Of a stretch of DNA of 48,396 bases, positions 1 to 9,774 are shown piece by piece (position 1 is the first letter of the stretch; every line of letters starts with the position of its first letter). The notes below the pieces were generated by a model that made no database searches, was not told the DNA's origin, and worked only from the letters and a program-made list of their open reading frames with translations. The DNA lies in contig CAMDQJ010000014.1 in assembly GCA_945905835.1 (NCBI GenBank), positions 1 through 48,396 of the forward strand, read 5' to 3'. Made by a program: the position numbers and the translations under genes. Source of the DNA: Asaia bogorensis. Its GTDB lineage: Bacteria > Pseudomonadota > Alphaproteobacteria > Reyranellales > Reyranellaceae.

Positions 1-511
1 GCCTGCGCCTGCTGTCGCCGCTTGCCCTGGCGCTCGGGCTTCCGCGCGACTGGTTCGCGCCGTTCTTCTGGCAGCCGACGACTTTCCTGCGGCTGCTGCA
101 CTATCCACCACACGCGCTGGATGCGCCGGACGACGCCTTCGGCTCGGCACCGCATACCGACTATGGCTTCATCACCATCCTGGCGCAGGACACGCGCGGC
201 GGCCTGGAAGTGCGCCGCAGCGGCGGCACCTGGCTTGCGGCGCCGCCGATCCCTGGCACCTGGGTGGTCAACGTCGCCGACATGCTCGCGCGCTGGACCA
301 ACGGCCGCTGGCAATCGACGCCGCATCGGGTGAAGAACCTGTCGGGCGGCGACCGCTACTCCTGTCCATATTTCTTCGACATGTCGATGGACAGCATCGT
401 CGAGGTGCTGCCGACCTGCGGCGAGCCGAAGTTCCCGCCCGTGCGCTATGGTGACTATCTGATGGAACGTCTCGACCGCAACTACGCCTACCGCAAACAG
501 ACGGCGGCCGA

Positions 512-515
<4 letters not shown>
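1..515 (+). CDS. 2-oxoglutarate/Fe(II)-dependent oxygenase, isopenicillin N synthase-like (5' end outside window)
   Basis: The frame is open from base 3 with no start in view, so this is the C-terminal part (about 170 residues). It shows the jelly-roll iron site of the family: HTD (HxD) encoded at 153-161, and the second histidine with the 2-oxoglutarate-binding arginine region in STPHRVKNLSGGDRYSCPYF (His codon 324-326). The segment WVVNVADMLARWTNGRW between them is typical of isopenicillin N synthase/gibberellin-oxidase-like proteins. Such enzymes couple oxidation of a small molecule to decarboxylation of 2-oxoglutarate. Its stop codon overlaps the start of the following ABC ATPase by four bases (ATGA), so the two were translated together and probably belong to a branched-chain-type transporter operon. 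The substrate cannot be told from sequence. Confidence 0.85.
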
Positions 516-1021
<506 letters not shown>

Positions 1022-1023
1022 AG

Positions 1024-1095
1024 GCTGGGGGCGCGCGACTCCAGTCGCGCGTCATTTCTTGCGGCCAACGAAGACGCGCCACTGGAGTGGCGCCC
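1024..1095. repeat. REP-like palindromic element, copy A (right end lost)
   Basis: It begins GCTGGG (1024-1029), then has a hairpin with arms CGCGCGACT (1032-1040) and AGTCGCGCG (1043-1051), a spacer, and a second hairpin with arms GCGCCACT (1076-1083) and AGTGGCGC (1086-1093). Copies B (22673) and C (23950) share this plan but end in CCCAGC. Copy A stops before that terminus and continues directly into the truncated Bug gene. Confidence 0.8.
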
Positions 1096-1613
1096 TTGGC
1101 CTTGAGTAGCTCGCCGGAGATGCGGGTCGAGGCGCTGCCCGAGCCGAAATTGATCTTGCCGGGCTGACGCTTGGCGAGCGCCACGAATTCCTGCGCCGTC
1201 TTCGCATCTATCTTCGGATTGACCATCATGAACACCGGCGCCTTGCCGATGATGGTGAGGGGATCGAAATCCCTCAGCGGGTCGTAGGGGATCGACTTCA
1301 TCAACGCGACGTTCGATGCCGCCGCGGTATTGGAGCAGACGAAGATCGTCTGGCCGTCGGGCTTCGACTTGGCGGCTATTTCGGCGGCGATCGCGCCGTT
1401 GGCGCCGGGCTTGTTCTCGACCACGACGGGCACGCCGAACTGACGGTTCAGCCCGTCGCCGATGTTGCGCGCGGCTTGGTCGGTGGCCGAGCCCGGGCCG
1501 AACGGCACCAGGATGCGGATAGGTCCATTGGGAAAGGTGTCGGCGCGCGCAGCCGGCGCTGCCACAAGTGCGGCAGCGCCGATGAGGAGGCGGCGTCGCT
1601 CTAGCGGCGCCAC
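1096..1613 (-). pseudogene. Bug/TctC-family solute-binding protein, 3' half missing
   Basis: From a GTG start (1611-1613) the product has a twin-arginine-like signal peptide (ERRRLLIGAAALVAAPAARA). The N-terminal lobe of a tripartite tricarboxylate transporter receptor follows: FPNGPIRILVPFGPGSATD, VENKPGANG, and SIPYDPLRDFDPL. Recognisable sequence ends at GELLKAKG, about 170 residues in; complete family members are near 320 residues. Past 1096 the frame runs into repeat copy A and then antisense to the LivF remnant. The C-terminal lobe that closes over the ligand is therefore missing. The start overlaps the end of the RNase E gene by 13 bases. The open frame would encode a 247-residue hybrid, but the tail past 1096 is not a protein sequence I recognise. 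Confidence 0.8.
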
Positions 1614-4597
1614 CAGCCGCGCTTGGGCTTCTCGGGCGCGGCGTCGCTGATGGCGGGGATCGCCGGCGCTGGCGGCGGTTCGACGATCGGCGGCGGCTGA
1701 GGCGCCGAGACATAAACCGGCGGCGCGGGCGGAGGAGGCGGCGTGGCTGCTTCCACGTTCACCGGCGGAGCGGGCACCGGCGGAGCGGGATCGTAGGGCG
1801 CGCGTTCGGCCGGCATGTGCCCACCCGACATGCTTTCAACCGGCATATGGTCCATCGGTGCGGAGGGTGGCGGCGCTTCGCCGTTGCCTTCATGGGCGTG
1901 ATTGTCGTGGCTGGGCTGGCGGTCGCCCTCCTGCCGTTCCCGGGGAGCGCCATCGCCTTCACCGCCACGCCGGCGGCGTCCACCGCGGCGTCCACGGCGA
2001 CGGCGGCGGCCATCGGGTCCGCGATCGTCGGCACCGCGTTCGCCACCGACCTCGCCGGCAAATTCGCGGCCGCCTTCGGCGGGCTCGCCACCTTTGGCGT
2101 CATCTTGTTGGTCGGGCTGGCGTTCGGCGCGGCTTTCGCCGGGCTCGGAGCGCGGTTTGTGGCGCGATTCTGGGCGCGGTTCGCCACCCTCGGCGGCGTA
2201 GGGCCGTTCGCCGCGACCTTCCTCCGGGCCGCGACCTTCCTCGTCGGAGCGTCCACCACGACGGCGGCGCCGGCGGCGGCGGCGACGGCCGCCGTCCGGG
2301 CCTTCGCCTTCCCCCTCGGGACGCGAACCGCGCGGCGCGGCGTCGCCTTCCGGCGCGCCCTCGATATCGGCTTCGTCGTCGATCGGCGGGGCGTCGTCGC
2401 CCTGAATTTCGCCACGGGGCTCGCCGCCGCCACGTCCGACTTCGTCGTAGCTCGCGCCCGCCAGCTCGCGGGTGGGGCGGTGATCCTCGCCGCCGCGCCT
2501 GCTGCGCACGCGTTCGATCTCGCAGTCGGCGGCGTGCATTTCCTCGTCGGCCTCGATCAGCACGGTGAAGCCGTAGCGCTTCTCGATCTCCGACAGCGTC
2601 TGGCGCTTCTGGTTGAGCAGGTAGAGCGCCACGTTCGGCGGCACCGAGACGGCGATCTCGCTGGCACGGCGGTGCACGCCTTCCTCCTCGATGGCGCGCA
2701 ACGCATGCAGCGACGCCGATTCGATGGAACGGATGCGGCCGGTGCCGGCGCAATGCGGGCAGATCTCGGTCGAGTGCTCGAGCAGGCTGGGGCGCAGCCG
2801 CTGGCGCGACATTTCCAGCAGGCCGAAGGCCGAGATACGGCCGATCTGGATGCGGGCGCGGTCGGTGCGCATCGCGTCCTTGACCTTGTGCTCGACCTGG
2901 CGCTGGTGGCGCGTCTCTTCCATGTCGATGAAGTCGATCACGATCAGGCCGGCGAGGTCGCGCAGGCGGACCTGGCGCGCGACTTCCTCGGCCGCCTCGA
3001 CGTTGGTGCGGACCGCCGTCTCCTCGATGTTGCGCTCTTTCGTCGAGCGTCCCGAGTTGACGTCGATGGCGACCAGCGCCTCGGTCGGGTTGATGACGAT
3101 GTAGCCGCCCGAGCGCAGCTGCACGGTCGGCGAATGCATGGCGTCGAACTGCGCTTCCACCTGGTAGCGGTGGAAGAGCGGGATCGGCTCCTTGTAGAGC
3201 TCGACCTTGGCCGCCTGGTGCGGCACCAGCTGGCGCATGAACTCCGACGCTGCGGTGAAGCCCGCCTCGCCCTCTACCAGCACCTGGGCGATGTCGGTGT
3301 CGTAGACGTCGCGCAGCGAGCGCTTGATGAGGTCGCCTTCCTCGTAGATCAGCGCCGGCGCCGTCGAGCGCATGGTGAGGTCGCGAATCGAATCCCACAG
3401 GCGCGAGAGGTATTCATAGTCGCGCTTGATGTCGATGTTGGAGCGCTCGAGGCCGGCGGTGCGCAGGATCACGCCCATGCCCTGCGGCACTTCGAGCTGC
3501 GAGAGCATGTCCTTCATGCGCTTGCGGTCGGCCGGGTTGGAGATCTTGCGCGAAATGCCGCCGCCACGACCGGCGTTGGGCATCAGCACGCAATAGCGGC
3601 CGGCCAGCGAGAGGTAGGTGGTGAGGGCGGCGCCCTTGTTGCCGCGCTCTTCCTTGACGACCTGGACCAGCAGGATCTGCCGGCGCTTGATGACTTCCTG
3701 GATCTTGTACTGGCGCACCGAGGGGTAACGGCGGCGGCGCTCGCGCGTCTCGCGTTCCTCGCCGGTATCGTCGCCGCCCAGCGTCTCGACCGAGACCTCG
3801 GGCTGCGGCGCTTCGGTCGGATCGGTGGGGAGTTCCGCGACCGGCTCGGCGGCTGCGGCGTCGAGCGAGGTATCGGTCAGGGCCTCGGGAATCTCGATCG
3901 GAGTCGGGGCTTCCGATGCCTCGGGGATGGCGATGGTGGCGTCGGCTGCCGCGGTCATGCCGGGGCCGGCGATCTGGTCGCGCTCGATGACGGCGGGCTG
4001 CGCCGATGCGGAGGCGCTTTCGACCGGCTCGTAGGTCGTGGCGGCCTCGGCGGCACTCTGGTCAGCGCCGGCGTGATCGGCGAACGAGGCGTCGGCTGCG
4101 GTGGAGGCCGCGACATTGGCGTGCGCCTCGGCATCTTCCGCCACGGCGCTGGCTTCGGTGACGGCGTCGCCGGCAACCGATTCGGCGGTCTCCTCGACCG
4201 GCTCGCCGCGGCCCTCTTGTCCACGCAGGTCGGCGCGTGCCTCTTCGATATCGGTGCGGTCGACGCGGCCGCGCCGGCGCGGCTCGGGATACTCATCCTG
4301 CTCCGCATGCATGCGCTGCTGCTCGGCGATCAGCCGTTCGCGGTCGGCGACCGGGATCTGGTAGTAGTCGGGGTGGATTTCCGAGAAGGCGAGGAAGCCG
4401 TGGCGGTTGCCGCCGTATTCGACGAACGCCGCCTGCAGCGACGGCTCGATGCGAATGACCTTCGCCAGGTAGATGTTGCCCTTCAGCGGCTTGCGTGAGG
4501 CCGTCTCGAAGTCGAATTCCTCAAGTCGTGTTCCATCGACGACGACCACCCGCGTTTCTTCGGGGTGGCTCGCGTCGATCAGCATGCGTCGAGCCAT
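1601..4597 (-). CDS. rne: Ribonuclease E
   Basis: This endoribonuclease cuts single-stranded AU-rich RNA and acts in mRNA decay and rRNA/tRNA processing. I chose the ATG at 4597, giving MARRMLIDASHPEETRV (998 aa), because it matches the family N-terminus and has GGGAG upstream; the frame is open 14 codons further. The S1 domain (from about residue 25) is interrupted by an acidic, Ala/Glu-rich insert of about 200 residues, usual in alphaproteobacteria. The catalytic DNase-like domain holds the metal aspartates D512 (AIDVNSGRSTKE) and D558 (IDFIDMEE), and the zinc-link CPHC is at 613-616. The tail, roughly the last 270 residues, is disordered and Arg/Gly/Pro-rich, with a run of ten arginines and the conserved ending PKRGWW. 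It probably binds RNA and degradosome partners. Confidence 0.95.
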   Translation of the reverse strand: MARRMLIDASHPEETRVVVVDGTRLEEFDFETASRKPLKGNIYLAKVIRIEPSLQAAFVEYGGNRHGFLAFSEIHPDYYQIPVADRERLIAEQQRMHAEQDEYPEPRRRGRVDRTDIEEARADLRGQEGRGEPVEETAESVAGDAVTEASAVAEDAEAHANVAASTAADASFADHAGADQSAAEAATTYEPVESASASAQPAVIERDQIAGPGMTAAADATIAIPEASEAPTPIEIPEALTDTSLDAAAAEPVAELPTDPTEAPQPEVSVETLGGDDTGEERETRERRRRYPSVRQYKIQEVIKRRQILLVQVVKEERGNKGAALTTYLSLAGRYCVLMPNAGRGGGISRKISNPADRKRMKDMLSQLEVPQGMGVILRTAGLERSNIDIKRDYEYLSRLWDSIRDLTMRSTAPALIYEEGDLIKRSLRDVYDTDIAQVLVEGEAGFTAASEFMRQLVPHQAAKVELYKEPIPLFHRYQVEAQFDAMHSPTVQLRSGGYIVINPTEALVAIDVNSGRSTKERNIEETAVRTNVEAAEEVARQVRLRDLAGLIVIDFIDMEETRHQRQVEHKVKDAMRTDRARIQIGRISAFGLLEMSRQRLRPSLLEHSTEICPHCAGTGRIRSIESASLHALRAIEEEGVHRRASEIAVSVPPNVALYLLNQKRQTLSEIEKRYGFTVLIEADEEMHAADCEIERVRSRRGGEDHRPTRELAGASYDEVGRGGGEPRGEIQGDDAPPIDDEADIEGAPEGDAAPRGSRPEGEGEGPDGGRRRRRRRRRRGGRSDEEGRGPEEGRGERPYAAEGGEPRPESRHKPRSEPGESRAERQPDQQDDAKGGEPAEGGREFAGEVGGERGADDRGPDGRRRRRGRRGGRRRRGGEGDGAPRERQEGDRQPSHDNHAHEGNGEAPPPSAPMDHMPVESMSGGHMPAERAPYDPAPPVPAPPVNVEAATPPPPPAPPVYVSAPQPPPIVEPPPAPAIPAISDAAPEKPKRGWWRR

Positions 4598-5078
4598 GGC
4601 TCGCTCCCAAGGCGCTACGGTCCTGCCGGCGCGAGCCAACCAGCGGCCAAGCCGCCTCTCTGGCGCGAGGGGGGTGGTGCGCCATCAACCCGTCGAACGG
4701 CCAACCTTGGCCAAGACGGGGAAGCATCGCGCCGCCGGGTCGCAACTGGACCCTGCCGACCTCGGGTTTCCTAATAGTCACCGCCTGTCTGACAATCCCT
4801 TCGCAGACCCGTCGCGCCCATTGAAACATATGAGGGGGCGCCGCCCGGCCTGGCTCGGAGACTGCCGTCGGAGCGCGATCCCCGGTTAAAAGGGGCGCTA
4901 CGAACGACGGCGACTGCTCGCGGGCGCAACATACGGGGTTAGGATTCCTGCCACAATCAAAAGATTGAGAGATTCGGGTATTGTTGGCTATCCCGTTGGA
5001 AACATTTGAAATGTTTTAGCAGCTTGTGTAAGAAGGTGAGGATAGTCGATTAATATCGTGTGATTATTGAGAGTTTCC
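4598..5078. promoter_or_regulatory. Divergent rne / amidase intergenic region with a perfect palindrome
   Basis: This 481-base stretch has no supported gene. The rne side (to about 4900) is GC-rich and would form a long rne leader, where RNase E autoregulation acts in other bacteria. From about 4930 it turns AT-rich, as expected for a promoter region. A perfect inverted repeat AAACATTT-g-AAATGTTT lies at 5000-5016, 62 bases before the amidase start. It is a candidate operator or mRNA hairpin. I found no convincing pair of -35/-10 boxes on either strand. Confidence 0.45.
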
Positions 5079-5921
5079 ATGTTCGCCTTTGGGCGTCGCG
5101 GGTTCTTTGCAGGAGCGCTTGTCCTGGCTGCCGGTCCGGCTTGGGCGGGGCAGGGCAAAGCCGTGCCGGCCGTCCCGAAGAAGCCCGTGCCGGCGGCCAA
5201 GCGGCTGATTGCGCTGGATCCGGGGCATGGCGGGGCCGATCCGGGCGCCTTGGGCGTGGGCGGGACCAAGGAAAAGACCGTCGTCATCGCCATCGCCCGC
5301 GAACTTAAGATCCAGCTCGAAGCCACCGGGCGATACCGCGTCCTGCTGACCCGGCCGGGCGACGACTACGTGCCGCTGCGCGACCGCGTCGCGCGTGCCC
5401 AGGCGGCCAAAGCCGACCTGTTCCTCTCCCTCCACGCCGATTCCCACCCTGACCCGGGCGTCCGCGGCGCCTCGGTCTATACGCTGTCGGAGGAGGCCAC
5501 CGACCGCGAGGCCGCGGCACTTGCCGCACGCGAAAACCGCGCCGATACGGTGGTTTCCGGCATGCGTCTGACCGACAAGCCCGACAATGTCGCCAAGGCC
5601 CTGGTCGCCATGACCCGGCGCGGCACGGTCAACGACTCCCGCCGCCTGGCCGAAACCATCGTGCGCACCTTCGACGGTAACGGCGTGCGCCTCTTGCCGC
5701 ACAGCCACCGCCAGGCCGGCTTCGCAGTCCTCACGGCGGCCGACATCCCGGCCGCCCTGGTCGAGCTCGGCTACCTCTCCAACCGCCAGGACGAGAAGCT
5801 TCTGACCGTCCGGCCGCACCAGATGAATCTCGCCCGGGCGCTGCGGGCCTCGGTCGACGCCCATTTCGGCGTCGTGACCAATCCCCCAGGTCCCTTGGCG
5901 ACTGCCACAAGAAAGGCATAG
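5079..5921 (+). CDS. N-acetylmuramoyl-L-alanine amidase (Amidase_3), AmiC-like
   Basis: This exported zinc amidase removes stem peptides from peptidoglycan, usually during daughter-cell separation. From the ATG at 5079 the 280-residue product starts MFAFGRRGFFAGALVLAAGPAWA, a Tat-type signal peptide. A TTG four codons upstream is open but lacks a ribosome site, while GAGAG lies just before the ATG. The catalytic domain shows the zinc histidine in ALDPGHGGADPGA, the second in LFLSLHADSHPD, and the general-base glutamate in ALVELGYLSN. The AMIN targeting domain found in E. coli AmiC and many alphaproteobacterial homologues is absent; only about 20 linker residues separate signal and catalytic domain. 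It is followed at 55 bases by penicillin-binding protein 1A, a common pairing of hydrolase and synthase. Confidence 0.92.
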   Translation: MFAFGRRGFFAGALVLAAGPAWAGQGKAVPAVPKKPVPAAKRLIALDPGHGGADPGALGVGGTKEKTVVIAIARELKIQLEATGRYRVLLTRPGDDYVPLRDRVARAQAAKADLFLSLHADSHPDPGVRGASVYTLSEEATDREAAALAARENRADTVVSGMRLTDKPDNVAKALVAMTRRGTVNDSRRLAETIVRTFDGNGVRLLPHSHRQAGFAVLTAADIPAALVELGYLSNRQDEKLLTVRPHQMNLARALRASVDAHFGVVTNPPGPLATATRKA

Positions 5922-5976
5922 ATCGCGACGATTCTACCCCCTAGCCGCCCAAATGGCCGGCGCGTAGAAGGTGGTC

Positions 5977-8523
5977 GTGCTCAAACTCTTCAAGATACTG
6001 CTGGCCTTCGCGGTGGCCGCGACCATCGTCGGCGTCGGCACCGTCTCGGGCCTGTTCTGGCATTTCAGCCACGGCCTGCCCGACCATAACACGCTCGCCG
6101 ACTACCAGCCGGCCACCGTCTCGCGCCTCTACGCCGCCGACGGCCGCCTGCTCGCCGAATACGCCAAGGAAAAGCGTGTCTTCGTGCCGGTCGCCGCCAT
6201 GCCCAAGCGCGTGCCGGAAGCCTTCGTCGCGGCCGAGGACCAGCGCTTCTTCACCCACCCCGGCATCGACTTTCTGGGCGTCCTGCGCGCCGTCGTCTCC
6301 AACATCCAGAACCCTGGCAAGCGCCCGGAAGGCGCCTCGGGCATCACCCAGCAGGTCGCCAAGAACTTTTTGCTGAGCAACCAGGCCACGCTCGCCCGCA
6401 AGATCCGCGAAGCGATCCTGGCCTTCCGCATCGAGGAGACCTATTCCAAGGAGCGCATCCTCGAGCTCTACCTCAACGAGATCTATCTCGGCTCGGGCAA
6501 CTACGGCGTCGCCTCCGCCGCCATCAACTATTTCGACCGCTCGCTCGACGAGCTCACGCTGTCGGAGGTCGCCTATCTCGCGGCACTCCCCAAAGCGCCC
6601 AACCGCTACAGCATCGTGCGCAACGAAAAGGACGCCTACGGCCGGCGCGACTACGTGCTGCACCGGATGCTCGAGGACGGCTACATCACCCAGGCCGAGG
6701 CCCAGGCCGCCAAGGCCGAACGCCTGCAACTGCGCAAGCGCGCCACCACCGAAACCGTGCAGGCCGACTTCTTCGCCGAGGAGGTGCGCCGCAACCTGTT
6801 CGCGGCCTACGGCGAGAAGGGCCTCTACGAAGGCGGCCTGACGGTGCGCACCACGCTCAATCCCGCGCTTCAGGTCGTGGCCGACAACGCCCTGCAGGCC
6901 GGCCTGATCGAATACGACCGCCGCCACGGCTGGCGCGGCCCGCACGCTAAGATCACCGACATGAACCTCTGGGAGGAGGAGCTGGCGCGCATCGCCCAGC
7001 GCCGGCCGCTCTACGGCCCGCCGTCGTGGCAGCTCGCCGTCGTCACGCGCGTCGACCAAAGGTCGGTGCAGATCGCCCTGCCAAACAACGATGGAGGGGG
7101 CGGCGAGGGCACGATCCCGTTCACCGAAATGATCTGGGCGCGTCCGACGATGCCGGACCAGCGCGTCGGCAACGGCCCGCAGCAGCCCAAGGACGTCGTC
7201 GCGGTCGGCGACGTGATCGCGGTCGAGCGCACGCAGGTCGCCGCACCGCCCGCCGCGACGCCGCCGGCAAATGTGACGCCGGCTGCGACGAACAATCCCG
7301 CCACCAACAAGCCCGCTGCTCCGGCACCGCCGCCCGTGTCGGCGCGCAGCTACGCCTTGCGCCAGATGCCCAATGTCGAGGGCGGCATCGTCATCATGGA
7401 GCCGCAGACCGGCCGCGTGCTCGCCATGTCGGGCGGCTGGAGCTACGGCCGCAGCCAGTTCAACCGCGCCGTCCAGGCCCAGCGCCAGCCCGGCTCGGCC
7501 TTCAAGCCCTTCGTCTATCTCGCGGCGATGGATGCGGGCTTCACGCCGGCCACCATCGTGCTCGACGCGCCCTTCGTCTACGACCCCGGCCACGGCCAGC
7601 CGCTATGGACGCCGAAGAACTACGGCGGCGACTATCTCGGCCCGACCAGCGTGCGCCGCGGCCTCGAGCTCTCGCGCAACCTGATGACCGTGCGCATGGC
7701 CCAGCAGGTCGGCATGCGCAAGGTCGTGCAGGTCGCCAAGGATTTCGGCATCACCGACAATATGGGCGCTTACCTGCCGATGGCGCTGGGCGCCGGCGAG
7801 ACCACGCTGCTGCGCATGACCATGGGCTATTCGATGCTGGCCAACGGCGCGCACGAGATCACGCCCAGCCTGGTCGAGCGCGTGCAGGACAGGAACGGCA
7901 AGACCATCTACCGCCACGAACCGCGCGTCTGCCGCGGCTGTGGCGAAACAGTGGCCGGTGCGACACCCAAGGCGCCCGAAATCGTCGATCCGCGCCAGCC
8001 CTTCCATGACCAGGCGACGGTCTACCAGGTCGTCCATATGCTGCTGGGCGTCACCACGCGCGGCACCGCCGGCGCGCTGGCCGGCCTCGGCCGCCCGATC
8101 GCCGGCAAGACCGGCACGACCAACGACGCACGCGACAACTGGTTCATGGGCGTGACGCCCGATCTCGCGGTCGGCATCTTCATCGGCTTCGACGAGCCGC
8201 GCACGCTGGGCCCGGGCAACGCCGAGACCGGCGGCGGCAATGCCGTGCCGATCTACGACCGCATCGCGCGCATCGTCTTCAAGGACAAGCCGCCGGTGCC
8301 GTTCCGCATCCCGCCGGGCCTGCGCATGGTGCGCATGGGCTACGAGGGCGGCGCCATCGACGAGGTCTTCAAGCCTGGCACCGAGCCCGGCTCGGAAGGC
8401 GCCATGGCCCCGCTTGACGGATCGGCCCCCTATACTGGTATGGACCCGTTGACCGGGCTGGCGACCCCGGGCGCTTCGGGAATCCGCCGCTCGACGCTCA
8501 CGGGGACGGGCGAGACGTATTGA
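5977..8523 (+). CDS. mrcA: Penicillin-binding protein 1A (bifunctional transglycosylase/transpeptidase)
   Basis: It polymerises glycan strands and cross-links them, anchored in the inner membrane. I prefer the GTG at 5977: AGAAGG sits five bases upstream, whereas the GTG at 5971 overlaps that ribosome site. One membrane helix (about residues 3-25) is followed by the GT51 domain with catalytic E87 in EDQRFFTHPG and GITQQVAKNFL. An OB-like domain follows, then a Pro/Ala/Asn-rich linker (about 420-455). The transpeptidase has nucleophile S507 in GSAFK, SRN in LSRNLM, and the KTG triad at K711 (GKTGTTND). The length (848 aa) is normal for the family. It forms part of a conserved rne/amidase/mrcA/prfB neighbourhood. 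Confidence 0.95.
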   Translation: MLKLFKILLAFAVAATIVGVGTVSGLFWHFSHGLPDHNTLADYQPATVSRLYAADGRLLAEYAKEKRVFVPVAAMPKRVPEAFVAAEDQRFFTHPGIDFLGVLRAVVSNIQNPGKRPEGASGITQQVAKNFLLSNQATLARKIREAILAFRIEETYSKERILELYLNEIYLGSGNYGVASAAINYFDRSLDELTLSEVAYLAALPKAPNRYSIVRNEKDAYGRRDYVLHRMLEDGYITQAEAQAAKAERLQLRKRATTETVQADFFAEEVRRNLFAAYGEKGLYEGGLTVRTTLNPALQVVADNALQAGLIEYDRRHGWRGPHAKITDMNLWEEELARIAQRRPLYGPPSWQLAVVTRVDQRSVQIALPNNDGGGGEGTIPFTEMIWARPTMPDQRVGNGPQQPKDVVAVGDVIAVERTQVAAPPAATPPANVTPAATNNPATNKPAAPAPPPVSARSYALRQMPNVEGGIVIMEPQTGRVLAMSGGWSYGRSQFNRAVQAQRQPGSAFKPFVYLAAMDAGFTPATIVLDAPFVYDPGHGQPLWTPKNYGGDYLGPTSVRRGLELSRNLMTVRMAQQVGMRKVVQVAKDFGITDNMGAYLPMALGAGETTLLRMTMGYSMLANGAHEITPSLVERVQDRNGKTIYRHEPRVCRGCGETVAGATPKAPEIVDPRQPFHDQATVYQVVHMLLGVTTRGTAGALAGLGRPIAGKTGTTNDARDNWFMGVTPDLAVGIFIGFDEPRTLGPGNAETGGGNAVPIYDRIARIVFKDKPPVPFRIPPGLRMVRMGYEGGAIDEVFKPGTEPGSEGAMAPLDGSAPYTGMDPLTGLATPGASGIRRSTLTGTGETY

Positions 8524-8528
8524 TTGTA

Positions 8529-8595
8529 AAAGGCCCGTCGCCCCGAGCGTAGTCGAGGGGCCTCTTTTCCTGACGAGCGCCGCGAAAAGAGGTCC
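8529..8595 (+). terminator. Terminator-like hairpin with an alternative downstream pairing, between mrcA and prfB
   Basis: AAGGCCC (8530-8536) can pair with GGGGCCT (8557-8563), followed by CTTTT, which resembles a Rho-independent terminator. The same 3' arm plus T tract (GGGCCTCTTTTC, 8558-8569) is also complementary to GAAAAGAGGTCC (8584-8595), 12 pairs with one G-U. The two hairpins exclude each other. The sequence further resembles dispersed REP-type palindromes (CCCCGAGCGTAGTCGAGGGG and CTTCGCGCTGCGCGCTCCGCTCAGGATGAC), so the structure may come from a repeat. Confidence 0.5.
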
Positions 8596-8651
8596 TTCGA
8601 CTTCGCGCTGCGCGCTCCGCTCAGGATGACGGGGAGATGAGGAGTCGTTTT

Positions 8652-9774
8652 ATGCGTGCCGAAGCCGAGGCCATGGTGAAGGAAATCGAGGAGTCGATCG
8701 CGCTCCTGAGGAGGCGTCTTTGACTACGACGCAGCCCTTGTCCGTCTCGACGAGCTGAACGCGCGCGCCGAGGATCCGGGGCTGTGGAACGACCCCAAGA
8801 AAGCCGAAGCCGTGATGCGCGATCGCACCAGGCTCGAGGCCGCCCTCGGCACCATCAAGCGCCTGCGCGCCACGGTCGACGACAATGTCGGCCTGATCGA
8901 GATGGCCGAGGCTGAAAAAGACGAAGCCATGATCGCCGCCGCCGAGACGGAGCTCAGCCTCGCGCGCAAGGAGGCGGCCGCGGCCCGCCTCGAGACGCTG
9001 CTGTCGGGCGAAGCCGACGCCAACAACGCCTACATCGAGATCAACGCCGGCGCCGGCGGCACCGAGGCCCAGGACTGGGCCGAGATGCTGGCGCGCATGT
9101 ACACGCGCTGGGCCGAGCGCCGCGGCTACAAGGTGAGCTGGCTGGAGGAGAGCGCCGGCGAAGAGGCCGGCATCAAGTCCTGCGCCTACAAGGTCGAGGG
9201 GCCCAACGCCTATGGCTGGCTGAAGACCGAGAGCGGCGTGCATCGCCTGGTGCGCATCAGCCCGTTCGACGGCAACGCGCGGCGCCAGACCAGCTTCGCC
9301 AGCGTCTGGGTCTATCCCGAGGTAGACGACGACATCGAGATCGAGCTCGCCGACAAGGACCTGCGCGTCGACACCTATCGCGCCTCAGGGTCCGGCGGCC
9401 AGCACGTCAACAAGACCGACTCGGCGGTGCGCATCACCCACATCCCGAGCGGCATCGCCGTGGCCGTGCAGCAGGAGCGCAGCCAGCACCAGAACCGCGC
9501 CAAGGCCATGCAGATGCTGAAGGCGCGCCTCTACGAGGTCGAGCTGCAGAAGCGCGAGGCCGAGCGCATGGTGGTCGAGGCCAACAAGACCGACATCGGC
9601 TGGGGGCACCAGATCCGCTCGTATGTGCTGCAGCCGTATCAGATGGTGAAGGACCTACGCACGAACGTGGAGCGCTCGGACCCGCAGAAGGTGCTGGACG
9701 GGGATCTCGACGAGTTCATGGCGGCGTCGCTGGCGGCGCGGGTGGGCGAGGGGAAGGATAAGGAGGCGGCTTAG
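8652..9774 (+). CDS. prfB: Peptide chain release factor 2 (expressed by programmed +1 frameshift)
   Basis: RF2 recognises UGA and UAA stop codons and triggers peptide release. The coding sequence joins 8652-8720 and 8722-9774. Twenty-three codons from the ATG at 8652 end at CTT, an in-frame TGA follows, and skipping one base (8721) continues in the long frame to a 373-residue protein. The junction reads RRL-DYDAALVRLDELNARAEDPGLW, matching family proteins. The stop-codon-recognition tripeptide SPF occurs in RISPFDGNARRQTSF, and the catalytic GGQ is at 248-250 (GSGGQHVNKTDSAVRI). Without the shift only a 23-residue peptide is made. The last base of the stop is the first base of the next gene's GTG. 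Confidence 0.96.
8709..8724 (+). promoter_or_regulatory. prfB programmed +1 frameshift signal
   Basis: AGGAGG (8709-8714), three bases, then CTT TGA C (8718-8724). This is the same geometry as E. coli prfB: an internal Shine-Dalgarno three bases upstream of the slippery CUU, and a poor-context UGA. Low RF2 makes the ribosome pause and slip, so RF2 controls its own synthesis. Confidence 0.95.

Noticed and set aside
1817..4498. An 893-codon open frame on the plus strand
   Set aside because: It is antisense to rne; in GC-rich DNA the opposite frame stays open by chance. The translation is Arg/Ala/Val/Asp-rich without domains, whereas the minus strand reads a full RNase E.
5941..7593. A 550-codon minus-strand frame opposite mrcA
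   Set aside because: Antisense to the penicillin-binding protein; composition is dominated by Gly, Val, Asp and Arg as in other shadows.
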